Shown in pieces: positions 39,497 through 50,215 of a stretch of DNA of 64,000 nt. Position 1 is the stretch's first letter. Every line of letters starts with the position of its first letter. The notes under the pieces are model-generated. The model was not told the DNA's origin and made no database searches. It saw nothing but the letters and a program-made list of their open reading frames with translations. Source of the stretch: Anseranas semipalmata (taxonomy: Eukaryota; Chordata; Aves; Anseriformes; Anseranatidae); contig VXAA01001965.1 in the NCBI GenBank assembly GCA_013399115.1, positions 191,261 to 255,260 of the forward strand. Direction: 5' to 3'. Made by a program: the position numbers and the translations under genes.

Positions 39497-39591
39497 CACC
39501 TTTTGAGGATGTCCACACATCAACTCTGCTAAGGAGCTATTGAGAAACACCTCATTTCAGTGGTAGAAGGAGCTAATTGAAAGATAGGGAA

Positions 39592-39780
39592 GTGTTGTGG
39601 GTAAACCGTTAAACTAGATATAGAAACCCTGGGTTCAGTTTCTAGCTCTGCTGCAAACTTTCCAGTGCAACCTTGGCTGCCTCGCTAAATACTTCTGTGC
39701 CTCAGTTGCCTGCCTGTGGAAGTGGGATTATAACATGTCTTTGTCTAAACTGAAAGCTCTTCAGATAGAATATGTTCTCC
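39592..39780 (+). mobile_element. MIR SINE
   Basis: The run ccctgggttcagtttctagc, tctgctgcaaactttccagt, gcaaccttggctgcctcgct and tctgtgcctcagttgcctgc follows the MIR order B box, 'agctctgcca', 'accttgggcaagtcac', 'ctgtgcctcagtttcc'. After it, 'tgtctaaactgaaagctctt' fits the downstream tail theme. Plus orientation. Confidence 0.85.
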
Positions 39781-40814
39781 ACTGTGTGCCTGTGCCTAGG
39801 TTAACATAAAGAGACCCTTATCAGAATTCTGGAAGCTCTTTTAATAAAAATAATTAAAATGTGGTTTCCAGAAATGAAATTACATTTGCAAATATATGAT
39901 TCTCCTTCACCCAGAAAAAAATTAATGGAACTTTTCTTTGAAAATTGCACCATGCTATACATTTTTAATAGGTGACCATCCTACTAGGGACCTTAGGGTA
40001 TACTAGGCGTGCGCATTCTGGAAAGGAGTTTCAGATAGGTAAATATTTCCACAGTACTAAGGCTATTGAACTGACGTGAGATCTACTACTCCAGTCACTG
40101 ACGTGCAACACACATGGCACAAATTGCCACAGACACACACTTAACAATGAAGTAAGGTGGGAGCTTATTCCCCACAGTGCTGTTACAGCCCTTAGAAATC
40201 TTAAAGGTTCCTGAAAGGTCAGACTCCCAAACTGTTCCTTTTCGAGGACAGTCTCCCTACCTAAGTCCAACTGCTTCCACATATGAAGCCAACAGCTTTC
40301 TGAGGGAAAAACAACAGTGAACTTTTCGTATCGTGTCACAACAGAAACAAATGTTCCTAAAATGCTGTCATCGGTAAATATGCATTCATTTAACTCCTGC
40401 TGCAAAATGTTAGCCACTATTTTTATAAATGCAAATGCAGAAAAGACCATAGTTATTGTAACAATGGGACTGCATTTGAATATTTAGCAGCTCCTTAAAA
40501 AGCAATAACAAAATTAACTTGCAGCTAACATTAGTTGCCAATTTAGCACTAACGTTTGACATTCCTAACAAAGAAAGAAAACAACTAAATATTTTATACC
40601 GAAGAGTGCCTCAGATTTTAATTAATTTTTATTCTTTGAACTTTGCAAACAGCTACTTGTAGTAGAGTTTACAAAGGCCATTTAAAAATGTGATGTTGAT
40701 CTAGAAATCAATGCATTTTCACAAAAGGCAACTCATTAGGAGTAAACATTAGTAAATGCTAAGTTTTCCACACACAAGAAGAAGCAACTGGAGGCTACTG
40801 AAGCGAACAGTAAT
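39781..40814. other. Gene-free unique DNA, AT-rich
   Basis: A 139-codon minus-strand frame at 40031-40450 has no recognisable domain and is not called. No repeat is recognised apart from scattered A/T runs. Confidence 0.5.
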
Positions 40815-40846
40815 CGCGCGCGCGTTTATGTGTGTGTGTGTGTGTT
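40815..40846. repeat. (CG)5 joined to (TG)n: alternating purine-pyrimidine tract
   Basis: Five CG units (40815-40824) are followed by ttta and then a TG run (40829-40846). Alternating CG/TG is the classic Z-DNA-prone composition. Pure CG dinucleotide repeats are rare in vertebrate genomes, where CpG is depleted. Confidence 0.9.
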
Positions 40847-40866
40847 AAAATCATGACAAGATGATC

Positions 40867-40932
40867 AAAATTATCTGAATACAGACATTAAAAATACAGA
40901 TGAAAAAATTATCTGAATATAGACATTAAAAA
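40867..40932 (+). repeat. 28-bp tandem duplication, period 38
   Basis: The copies at 40867-40894 and 40905-40932 share attatctgaata-agacatta with a single C/T difference in 28 bases (27/28). The near identity points to a recent local duplication. Confidence 0.9.
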
Positions 40933-41332
40933 ACCTGGCCTGGTTAAGAAGAATTCAGAACTCTTAAAAATCAGAGACTGTGTCTGTTGTCCACTACATA
41001 ATTTTAAAGCAATTTTTTGGGGATGTGAAATCTCTGAGGAAACCTGACTCTGTGCTGCAAGAGGCAATGGCACTCCATTAAATACAAGTCATCTGGACCA
41101 TACTGCAGAAATAGCCTGGCAAACTGTAGACCCATCCCGTAATGTGCTTAACTGCCCTTCACAAGGGATACTATACATCCTCAACTCCCTCCTGTTCAAC
41201 ATGAGTGTGAGGCATGCAGCATCCTCCTGATATTTGACAAGAACAAGATAAAACCTGGGGCAGTGCACAGATGTGACTATTACTATCCTATTGATAGTAA
41301 TATCCCTTATTAATATCCTACTAATATACTAT

Positions 41333-41482
41333 TGATGCCCCATCCCTGGAAGTGTTCAAGGTTAGGTGGGATGGGGATGAGCAACCTGGTCTAGTGGAAG
41401 GTGTCCCTGCCCACGGCAGGGGGGTTGGACTAGATGGTCTTCAAGGTCCCTTGCAACCCAAACCATTCTATGACGCTATGAT
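41333..41482 (+). mobile_element. CR1 LINE 3' end (avian type), 5'-truncated
   Basis: This is the typical avian CR1 3' end: 'gatgccccatccctggaagt', 'gttcaaggttaggtgggatg', 'gagcaacctggtctagtgga', 'ttggactagatggtcttcaa', then 'ccattctatgacgctatgat'. It keeps about 150 bases of 3' end including the tail microsatellite. No reverse transcriptase region remains. A perfect 9-bp inverted repeat (41279-41301) and TAATATCC-like repeats lie just upstream of the insertion. Confidence 0.95.
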
Positions 41483-42749
41483 CCTGCACTCCAACGTGCC
41501 TGAAGTCCAACTCCCAGACTGAGTATCCACTTGAAGAGGTACAGGGAAGGGAAGGATGCATCTAAAAGGCTTTCTAAATAGTAGAGTTAATGTCAAACAG
41601 TTTGAGTGCATAGCTCAACCTACCAACTGTACTTACCTGTTGGTCCCAGCTAGGAAGCAAAAAAATCAATTTCTCACGCTATCATCAAACAGAGTATGCT
41701 TGGAAGGAAATTGAAGCTCTGAGAGATACTAAGATGTGTGATCAACGCCTGCAGAAAAGCTTCACCACAGAACTACAGAAGCAAAGACTGAACTTCACCA
41801 GAACCTCCATCTAGCCATAAAGTTCTTACTTCCAGCCCACCAAAATCAAATAAAGTCTATGAACCAAGCCACAAAGCCAATATTACATTTCAGCAAATCA
41901 CATAACTTCCAGACAATCCATGCTTTTTACATAGTCTCTGCATCTGAACACCACCTACCTATGCACAGTTAAGTTTAGCAGGGGACCCTTTCAACAACAT
42001 AAACCCCAGAAAGAAGTCAAACTTTCTCTGGTGCAGGATCCTGCACTACATCAGGAATGAATTTAACACACGGTGTGTTAGAGAACTGGAGCTATTCTGG
42101 CTTTGAGAAGGAACCACTGCTGTGGATGAGAGTTCACAGATGAGTGAGTACAAAGAAACTATGTGGGAAGGAACAAGAGCTTGCACAGTACACATCTGCC
42201 AGCTCTTTCAGATTTTCTGCTGCAACTCTAGCGTCAAGAGACATCCATGGATTTTGCATGACTTGTTGAAGGTCTATGCAACTGGTGATTACCACGTTGA
42301 TTACATCAATGTATACATGAAAAAACATATTTCTAGGAGATGGAATATGGATAATATTCCTCATTTGAATTTTCTGTGATTAGTCATGTAAAAATTGAAG
42401 CATAATTTACTATAAGTTACTTACAAAGTTATAAACAGCATTTAGTTAACTGCTACAGAACATTGTGTGAAAGAAAACAACCAAACGGAGAGATTTTATA
42501 TGACAGGTCTGTGGGGATTAATCCACTAAGTGACACACTACAAACCTACCAGTAATAATATCAGGTACATCACGTTTTCTGGATGCAAAATGTTGCCCTT
42601 GCATTATATGTGACATTGTCTGTCAAGTGCCACAAAACAGTACAGCCCAATTCTAGCGTTGTAAAGTAGTTTGGGCCAATTGGCAGCCATAATCCTGTAC
42701 AGGGGTCTTACCAGCCAATCTGTAGCCTGGGGGAAATAAATAACTATTT
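41483..42749. other. Gene-free unique DNA between two CR1 copies
   Basis: No supported gene. An 85-codon plus-strand frame and a 76-codon minus-strand frame overlap at 42122-42379, and neither is recognisable. Confidence 0.55.
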
Positions 42750-42771
42750 GGGCGGGGAGGGGGGGGGAGGG
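42750..42771 (+). other. G-quadruplex motif
   Basis: G runs of 3, 4, 9 and 3 are separated by single bases, satisfying the canonical four-run pattern with one-base loops. The plus strand is G-rich. Folding is predicted from the pattern only. Confidence 0.7.
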
Positions 42772-42938
42772 TTAAGGTTAATTTTGGCCTGAATCAGCTC
42801 CCTGAGCTGGCTTCATCACCTCACTGCAGGAGCACCGTGCCAGGGCAAGCTAAAAGTTGGGCACATCCTCACTTAAAATAGCACCCAAATATATGAGTGC
42901 TTCTAATAATAACTGTGCCACTGCTGAAGAAAAATGAA

Positions 42939-43115
42939 ATCATAGAATCATAGAATGGTTTGGGCTGGAAAGGACCTTAAAGCCAATCTAATTCCACCCC
43001 CCCGCCATGGACAGGGACACCTTCCACTAGACCAGATTGCCCCAGGGCCCCGTCCAACCTGGCCTTGAACACCTCCAGGGATGGGGCATCCACAACTTCT
43101 CTGGGCAACCTATCT
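42939..43115 (-). mobile_element. CR1 LINE 3' end (avian type), 5'-truncated
   Basis: Read on the plus strand, 'atcatagaatcatagaatgg' is the complement of the CR1 tail microsatellite. It is followed by 'tttgggctggaaaggacctt', 'atggacagggacaccttcca' and 'aacctggccttgaacacctc', so the element lies on the minus strand. Similarity fades past 'ctctgggcaacct' near 43110. It faces the plus-strand CR1 at 41333, about 1.5 kb away. Confidence 0.95.
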
Positions 43116-43659
43116 TGCCACTGGTTTCAGTGACAGCAAGAACTGTAATTATCATGAAAACAGGGTTTCTTTCAGGGCTTCTAGAACAAATGAATTTGCA
43201 ATGGTATGAAAAAAATTCTCCTAGCCTCATTTGGCCCTTTCCAGATACATGCATATATGAAGAGCTCTTGACAATATATTGGCCTGAATTAGTCCACCAG
43301 GTTTTCGGTTCTCTCCTGAAATCTTTTCTCAAAACTATTGACAGAAACAAACCAGTGCACAAGTGTGGTTGTACCATATGGAAGGAAAGAAGAGTTTTGT
43401 TTTTTGTTTTTTATTTTACAGACAGAGCATTCTCACTTTCTCTCAGATTTGTGTTGCACAACTTTGAATATAGATATTTGGATATCTTTGAATTCAGATA
43501 TTTATATGACCATGGCAAAATTACAGCTTATATATTATATATAAATGTATATATAAGGCAGTTGGACTACTCAGCATTCAGCTGTGCAGCAATCTTTAAA
43601 GTATTTATTCTGCAAGTACTACAGTGATTATTTGAAAAAAAGAGTGATCTACTGCTTCC
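43116..43659. other. Gene-free DNA with the window's longest (unsupported) ORF
   Basis: The 196-codon plus-strand frame at 43037-43627 begins inside the antisense CR1 copy and continues through AT-rich sequence. Its composition is not that of a known protein. An AT-rich tatatat segment lies at 43523-43556. Confidence 0.6.
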
Positions 43660-43800
43660 ATTTTAGAAATCGGAAAGGAGGCTCAGGTGCCTTAAGGGAC
43701 CTACTAAATTCCACACAGGAATAAACCACCAAAACAAGGAACTGAACTTACATCTCCAAAGACCAAAACCAACAAGCCAGCCACTAGAATCTTATTTCCA
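43660..43800 (-). mobile_element. MIR SINE (diverged)
   Basis: On the plus strand, 'ttttagaaatcggaaaggag', 'gctcaggtgccttaagggac' and 'tccacacaggaa' correspond to the complement of MIR 'ttttacagatggggaaactgaggcacagag...gtcacacagg'. It is followed by 'ggaactgaactta', a degenerate B-box complement. Minus orientation. Confidence 0.7.
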
Positions 43801-43934
43801 AGTCACGTCAAATCTGGGGCCTTTCTTTACCTCCTTGTTCCTCCCTTTCTTTGTCACTGTCACAATTAAATTAAGCTTTTACCTAGCTACCAAGTGGTCA
43901 GCTGCTCTGCTGCCCTTACTCAGAATTAGTTGCT

Positions 43935-44065
43935 AGATAGAGGACTAAGATAGTAAACTCTCTGAAGAACAGACGGTCTTTTAGACCCTTATCTGCAGCA
44001 CATTGCAACTGTGCCTTAATTTTGGCTGGTGTATCACTTTGCCTGTAAATAGTAACATTAAAGTA
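43935..44065 (+). mobile_element. Possible old SINE/LINE tail fragment
   Basis: The run gatagtaaactctctgaaga, acagacggtctttt and then 'actgtgccttaattttggc' loosely fits the amniote repeat block 'agattgtaagctctttggggcagggactgtcttt...'. It is diverged and carries no coding. Confidence 0.4.
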
Positions 44066-45467
44066 AAGCCCTACATTTTACAGAAGACTTTTGCTTCATT
44101 CATAAGGGTCTTAGAGCGGCCTCCTCTGAGAAGCAAAGCAAGCCTGGACCTCCGCTGAGGGGTGAAGCGGGGTGCTTGGCCCAGTCAACGCAAGGAATTT
44201 TCTATAGTGTTTCTGTTCCATTTTAAAATTTTACTGCCCTGTGCAAATTCCGATTTCAAAATGCAAAATGCTCTTTTAGTTGCACAATCTGGAGGCAACA
44301 ACATCCGGACAGAACAAAAGCCAAGCTCTACTTCTATTGAGAGGGAGCAGAAACACGTCCAGCAACTCCTGGAGCACGTGTCCTGGACAAAGCATTGTCC
44401 TACAAGATTCTCAGCCCTTCCTGGGACAGCAAAATGCCACTGCTGCCTACTGAAATAAGCAGGAAAGCAACAATGTTGTTTACTAATGCTTGAAAGGGTG
44501 CAAAGATTCTTACATCTTGCTAAGTAGGAAAGAACACCAAACAACCTTAACAACTGGACACCTTTCAGCTCAAGAATTCCACCACTCACTGGATGGCAGA
44601 TGAAACTTAGATAATACTGAGAAAAAACTACTGTGCAATTTCAGCAAAACCAGACAGAAGTGTAAGGATATGAGACTATTATGTTACCAACAAGTTCCAC
44701 GAAAACATGAAACTTGGTATGTGGCTTAACTGAAGGTGAGGCATCATGGGCGCTAGAAAATCGTATTTGCGAGCACCTGCATATGCCCCTATCGCTGCCA
44801 AACCTTGAATCAGTCTGCTGCTCTGTTAAGTATCAAGATCAGGCACAAAATCATCAGAAATGTTTTTTCAAAGTGTTTATGCTCACACAACAATAGATTT
44901 AATAAAGTGAAAATGCCACAGGACCATTAGGCCTAAATAACCACAGCTACATATTCACAGCAAGTTCAGAGCCACACCATTTTGGTAGCCTGATTTAACT
45001 GAGCAATGTTTCTAAAGTGTTTTGAAGGTCAACAGTATCACAGAAAGCTTCCTGCAGTGTCTGTTAAAGAAGCAAAACAACACAATTCCATTTCCACACA
45101 TGCATAACTTGGCCTTGGAAGCATCTGTTTGCAGAATGAATTCTGACTCCAGGTTCCCAGATCAAATGAAACCTCCCTTTGCTCTCCTTTGGTTTGCAGC
45201 ACTGGTGTTTCACCCTCACCTGAAACCTTCCACATCACTGCTTGACCTTTGGCTTTAGCACTGGGGTTTTTCTTAAACTGAACCAAACCCTTTCAGATGT
45301 TTGGGGATTTCCAAGACTGAATGTAAATATATTTTCCCCATTTTAAACCCATATTGTCTCAGTTGTTAGGGACAGCAAGACTGATCTGTAGCTCACTAAA
45401 GGCAGCAAGAACTAGCTTAACTGGTAAAGAAGTGGAACTGAGTCCATGCTGTATGCCAGGGACCTTT
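44066..45467. other. Gene-free unique DNA
   Basis: No gene is recognised. A 134-codon minus-strand frame (44185-44589) and a 98-codon plus-strand frame overlap, with no recognisable domain in either. Confidence 0.5.
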
Positions 45468-45506
45468 CAATTGACTTTGAAATGGGTTTGGATCTGGCCC
45501 ACTCTC
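45468..45506 (+). mobile_element. Palindromic repeat end, 'TTTGGATC(A/T)GGCC' group
   Basis: The stretch caattgactttgaaatgggt followed by ttggatctggccc matches the theme 'cattgacttcaatgggctttggatcaggccc' of the amniote palindromic repeats. Only one end is clear. Confidence 0.55.
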
Positions 45507-45849
45507 TACTGGTGACTAACACTGGCTAAATCTGGAGAGGGAAAAAAAAAAAGCATCTTAAAGATAACTGGGGAAAAAAGTCAGTTCTGAACATGTTCCT
45601 TGGGCAGTTCCTACAAATTTAGTGAAGTTTAATGAGCATCGGTCCTACAGCTTATTGTCCCTTCCCAATCAGAAAACCCCAGGGGCTGCTAGACTAAGGC
45701 TGACAGGAACTTCACTGATCAAGGGCTTGGGGACAGGGACCAGAGGTGCTCCTGTGATCACCCTCTTCTGGGACAACCTGCACATGTGATTGGAGTTACA
45801 GATAGGTTTCAACAAAAGCTCTTGATGTAGAAGCACTTAGTCTGCTTCA

Positions 45850-45885
45850 GCTGAAGTCAACAGTAAAACTCCTATTGACTTCAGC
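45850..45885. mobile_element. Palindromic repeat core with perfect 11-bp arms
   Basis: The arms gctgaagtcaa (45850-45860) and ttgacttcagc (45875-45885) are exact reverse complements around a 14-base loop. The loop 'cagtaaaactccta' and arms match the theme 'cattgaagtcaatggaaagactcccattgacttcaatggg'. The copy keeps its hairpin better than the others in this window. Confidence 0.65.
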
Positions 45886-46807
45886 AAGAGATAGTACAGG
45901 CCATTGCTGAGAGCTTTTGAAAATCCAATGCTACATCATTAAGCTACACAGCAAAAAAGCAGATCTATTGAGCAAGAAAAGCCTAGCTGTACACACTGAC
46001 ACTTCTCAGAGCAGAACTGCGCTTAACTATACTACTCCTTATCCCATAAGGAATACACCAAAGAGCGTACTGGAGAGGCAATGCACCTACGGATACAGAA
46101 CTGTATTTAAAACCCTAGTCCATGTATTCCTTAAAAACTTCTGACAGTAATCCTGTAATGTTAGCTTTATACATGCACAGTGTTTCCTCCCCCCACTGTG
46201 GTTAGCATAATTTCAGTTTGAAAATTACATTTTGTTACATCATCCAAAGACTCTTTATACTTGGAAGCATCCCATCTGCAAAGTGATTCACATGATACTG
46301 CAGAGATATAAAATTCCAGAAAGATCCAAAACAATGTTTACCTCAGACTACTAACTAATCCAATAAAGACAGGAAAAAAAAAAAAAGCCTGATGCAAACC
46401 TTTCTTCAGCTCCTTCAGACTGTGAAAATACATGAACAGCTTTTCTAACTTGCCTACCACCAGGGAGTTTCAGCATCCATAACAGATATTCTGAGATCCC
46501 AGTTAAGATGAGATTTTCCAAAGAAGTTTGGAATAATTAGTCAACGCCTGAGGGCTGTGGTCAACAACATCAAGAAATCACTGCCTCTTTACACTTTACA
46601 CTTCTACATACACCCAGACTCTTTGAGAAACAAACACAAACGAAAATCTAAACTATACACCTCTGAAACATAGAGTGCTTATGGGTATGGCTGCCTCAGA
46701 ATACATTCCAGTTACCACAGGAAATGAAAGACAGCATCTCAGGACAGATGAAAAGAAGTGAAGTGGGTGCACTTACCCGACAGTTCTGTTAAAATCTCAC
46801 CTTTACT

Positions 46808-46862
46808 CATATTGAGCCAAGTTCTCCACTGGTGTAAATGTACTGATTTCAGAAAGTTTTAA
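46808..46862 (+). mobile_element. Palindromic repeat half, 'ACTGGTGTAAAT' group
   Basis: The run gagccaagttctccactggt followed by gtaaatgtactgatt fits the left half of the amniote element 'gccaaattctgctctcagttacactggtgtaaatctgg'. No clear second half follows. Confidence 0.5.
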
Positions 46863-49800
46863 ACCAGCAGAAAATACAAGCCATCCCCCAGATGTCCCTG
46901 CACATTCAAATGTTCCATTCGCAGAAATGAGCACATGGGATGATAAAGAGCAAATCCCAAGTACCCCTGTAAGTATTGCGGTGATTCTAAAAGCAGTTTC
47001 ACATTACAGCACTCCACCACCTTCTGCAGAGTTACTCCTGGCGTACATCAGAATCAGGCGCTGTCTGGAGCTCTCCACCTCAAGAATTCAAACAGGACCA
47101 AGTCACAGAGTTAAACTCAACCTGCCCTTAAAGGCAGTGGTAGCACTAGTCTCTGGATGGGCAATGATATACAAAGATCAAAGCAACTATGTACTGTCAA
47201 CCTTAGCCACACAGCTCTTCCATGCATTTTACAACGCAGCAATTACCAGCCACAGCAACTCAGCCATTCTCATGTGCTGAAACAACCATGGTAGAGGAGT
47301 TTGTTCTAACTGGCTTCTTCTCCTGTCTAAATTCATACCTGTACTAATTAACTTGTAAGAATTTTTGTAATTCTTTATACTTTTGCAGTTCTTTGCACCT
47401 TCAGAAGGCTAGAGGAATATTAAATAATTAGTCCATGATCTCAGTGAAATGCTGTAGTGAAATCCCTTTGCATTAAACTGGTAAAAGCCCATATAATATA
47501 CAGTTTCAGCTGTGTGAAAGCAAACTTTGGGTCCAGTAAAGCACAGGCAATCCTTTTCTTCCTATATCTGATCAAAAGAAAAATTTCCTCTTTCAAATGT
47601 GCCCACATGCATTACTGCCTCTTAGTAGCCTCCTTGTTTGAGCTTTTCAAACACTGAAAAATAACATAAGCGTTTATCTGCTGGCTCAGTTCATTAAAGT
47701 CAAATTAACAGCAGATTGTCCCTTCACATCACACACAGCTCCTCTCCTGCTCTCCTCTTCCTCCCAGGGGAGAAAACAAATACACTTCTGTCTCTGTTTG
47801 TAAAAAGCAGGTTATTATTTGCACTGGTCAGGCTATGGTGACTCTAAGGGCCCAGGCTCCACCAGTTCTCCTCCCCCTGGATGCAGCCAGGTCCCCTGCG
47901 TGGAGAGGGGCAGCACGAGGTGCGGAAGCTTCCTGCCCTCCTCCAGTGAAAACGCTGGGAGCCCATTAATGCTGCAGAATCCCACAAAAATACCTTGTTA
48001 AAATACACTCCTGCTTTTCCTAACATTAGGATTGCTGCTAAGATGAAACAAATACCAGACTTTTACACCCTGAACCCCTAAAGCTAGCAGACACGGGCAC
48101 TTCAGTCAAGATGGTAAAATAGCATCTTACTACCCTGTGCTCCTCACATCATGTTTTCTGGGAACTGCGGGGAGTGAAGGGGATGCGAGTGGGATAAGCC
48201 TGTGCCTTTCAGGTTTGACTGACAGATTCCTGAGGAGATACAAAAAGTTTTATGTCAAAATTATTGAGAGAAGGTGCCATGTCTACCTGTTACCATCAAT
48301 ATGTTTTTTTGTCAGGCTGACCTTACTGTGTATGTTGCACCACAATTATATCACATCTTCTTTCTTTTCACTTCCCCCTCGCCTTTTCTGTGCCATCCAA
48401 ACTCAGAAAAGGATAGGCTGGACTTCACTGCTGTCCCTTACTGGCAGAAAGAAGAAATAAGGATTAAAATACTGCACGTTCCTGCTTTTCTTTATGATAG
48501 TGTTTAACACCCTACCCGAGATTATTAATAGCAATTTCACAAGCTCACTCATTCACTTTCAAGCACGCATCTGTACAAACCATGCCATCTTCTGGTGCTT
48601 CCTGGCAGCAAAAAAAAGAAATACCAGTGTCAGAACTTACACTGTCACCCCCATCTCTGAGTGTGTAGAGAGCCCTCTGTTTATCCCCCTGGGTGCAACA
48701 GTGCACCTTGCAAAAACGTTTTAGGGCTCTTCGAGGTACCAAAATCAAAGTGCAAAATGAAGTGCCAGAAATATTCTGACTTATTGCAAGGATACCAAGT
48801 CTGTCTTACAAACTGAGACAGCAACCTCAGTTTTGTAAAAAACTCTGCATTCAGGTTATTATAAAGACACTCCTATGAGTAATGCTGTAAGACCCAGAAG
48901 AGAAAATAATTTTGAAATCAGTTTCTTAATAAGACAAAAGCATCTGGACATCAGGAAATTTACGATAGCTGGAACTGACTCCCCATACGCAGTAAATGGA
49001 GACTGGTTAACATGTTGAGTTACCCCTTTATCCTTTAACACTTCTTTCTGTGTCCTGCAGAAATATTTCCAAACATTACAGCTTATAAACAAGTGCTATG
49101 TGTTTTCTTCCCCTGCAGCAAGCCAAGCCTCCCCTACACCTTTGCATGCCACAGATTCCCCTTGGTTTTAAGAGTGGTTGTTTGCTTCCACTTTCTCTGT
49201 TGGAAAGTTGTTTCAGAGCCTCATTTTTCTCATCATTTCTTTGAGGCTAACTCAAGTCCCAGCCTTCATTTCTATCGTAATTGCGGTAAGAGGCCCACTG
49301 TACAATTTACCTTTATACACCATGTATCTCACAAAGTTTTGAAGAGACATTTGTTATGCACTGAATACACCAGTATACCCTCATCCCTTAGCATACACAG
49401 TTCTCCATTTAATTGTGAGATGTAGTCATGTGTTTCTATGCAGACTCATTACTGCGGAGGAGGAGTGTCACGACATTGAAAAACATCCTGACAGGATGAA
49501 ATCATGACTATGTATCAGGCAAGAATTGTATAAGGTCACCCACCCCCACTCCTACCTGTGGTATCTGAGCACCTGCTGGGAACAAAAGTGGTCAGTCACG
49601 TTATGGCACAACCTACATACCGTTAGGTCAGTCTGAAACCTAACCTGATCTATGCAGTCCCCAGTAAGCATGAGGAAGCACCATCAGCATTTTGATCCCC
49701 TTCCAGGCTGCTTGCACAGCTCTCAGGAGCACTGAAAGTCTGCATTGGTAAAGTTTTGGGTGAAAGAATGCTAAGGTTTTTTTAAAAAGGAATACTGGTC

Positions 49801-50199
49801 AACTAGCCATCTACTCCTTTGTTTTATAAAAGCCACTATTATTTCACATTAAAGAAATCTAGGTACTAGTATGCTTTCTTCCACTTATGTTGTTTGCTTA
49901 CTTTTCTACAGTAAGCAAAATGTTAAAAGCAAACCAAGCCAAAGAAGTTTTAACTGTGTTTATGAATCACATTATTTTTTCTGGGTCTCATGTACTGGAC
50001 AATGACAGAAAAGTTAGGAATCTGAAAAGAAAGGGAACATTTCCTACCAGTAAAGTGAATTGGTGATAGTTTCTTCAAGAAATATAAGAAGTTTCAAAGC
50101 ATTCTTCTAACGTTATATCCAAGCAAGGTAACAAAATTCACATTTGCTAACTGCCATTAACATAGGTAAATTGCTTGCAGACTGCAACCCAAAACATTA
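46863..50199. other. Gene-free unique DNA
   Basis: No supported gene. Frames up to 117 codons (46927-47280) and 110 codons (49093-49425) have no recognisable product. A modest GC rise occurs at 47830-47960, with short frames on both strands. Confidence 0.5.
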
Positions 50200-50215
50200 C
50201 TCTTCCATGGAAGAG
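50200..50215. repeat. Perfect 16-bp palindrome
   Basis: The sequence ctcttccatggaagag equals its own reverse complement. It could be a dimeric protein-binding site or a chance event. Confidence 0.8.

Noticed and set aside
43037..43627. Longest open frame (196 codons, plus strand)
   Set aside because: Its first part is the antisense of a CR1 3' end and the rest is AT-rich with no recognisable domain.
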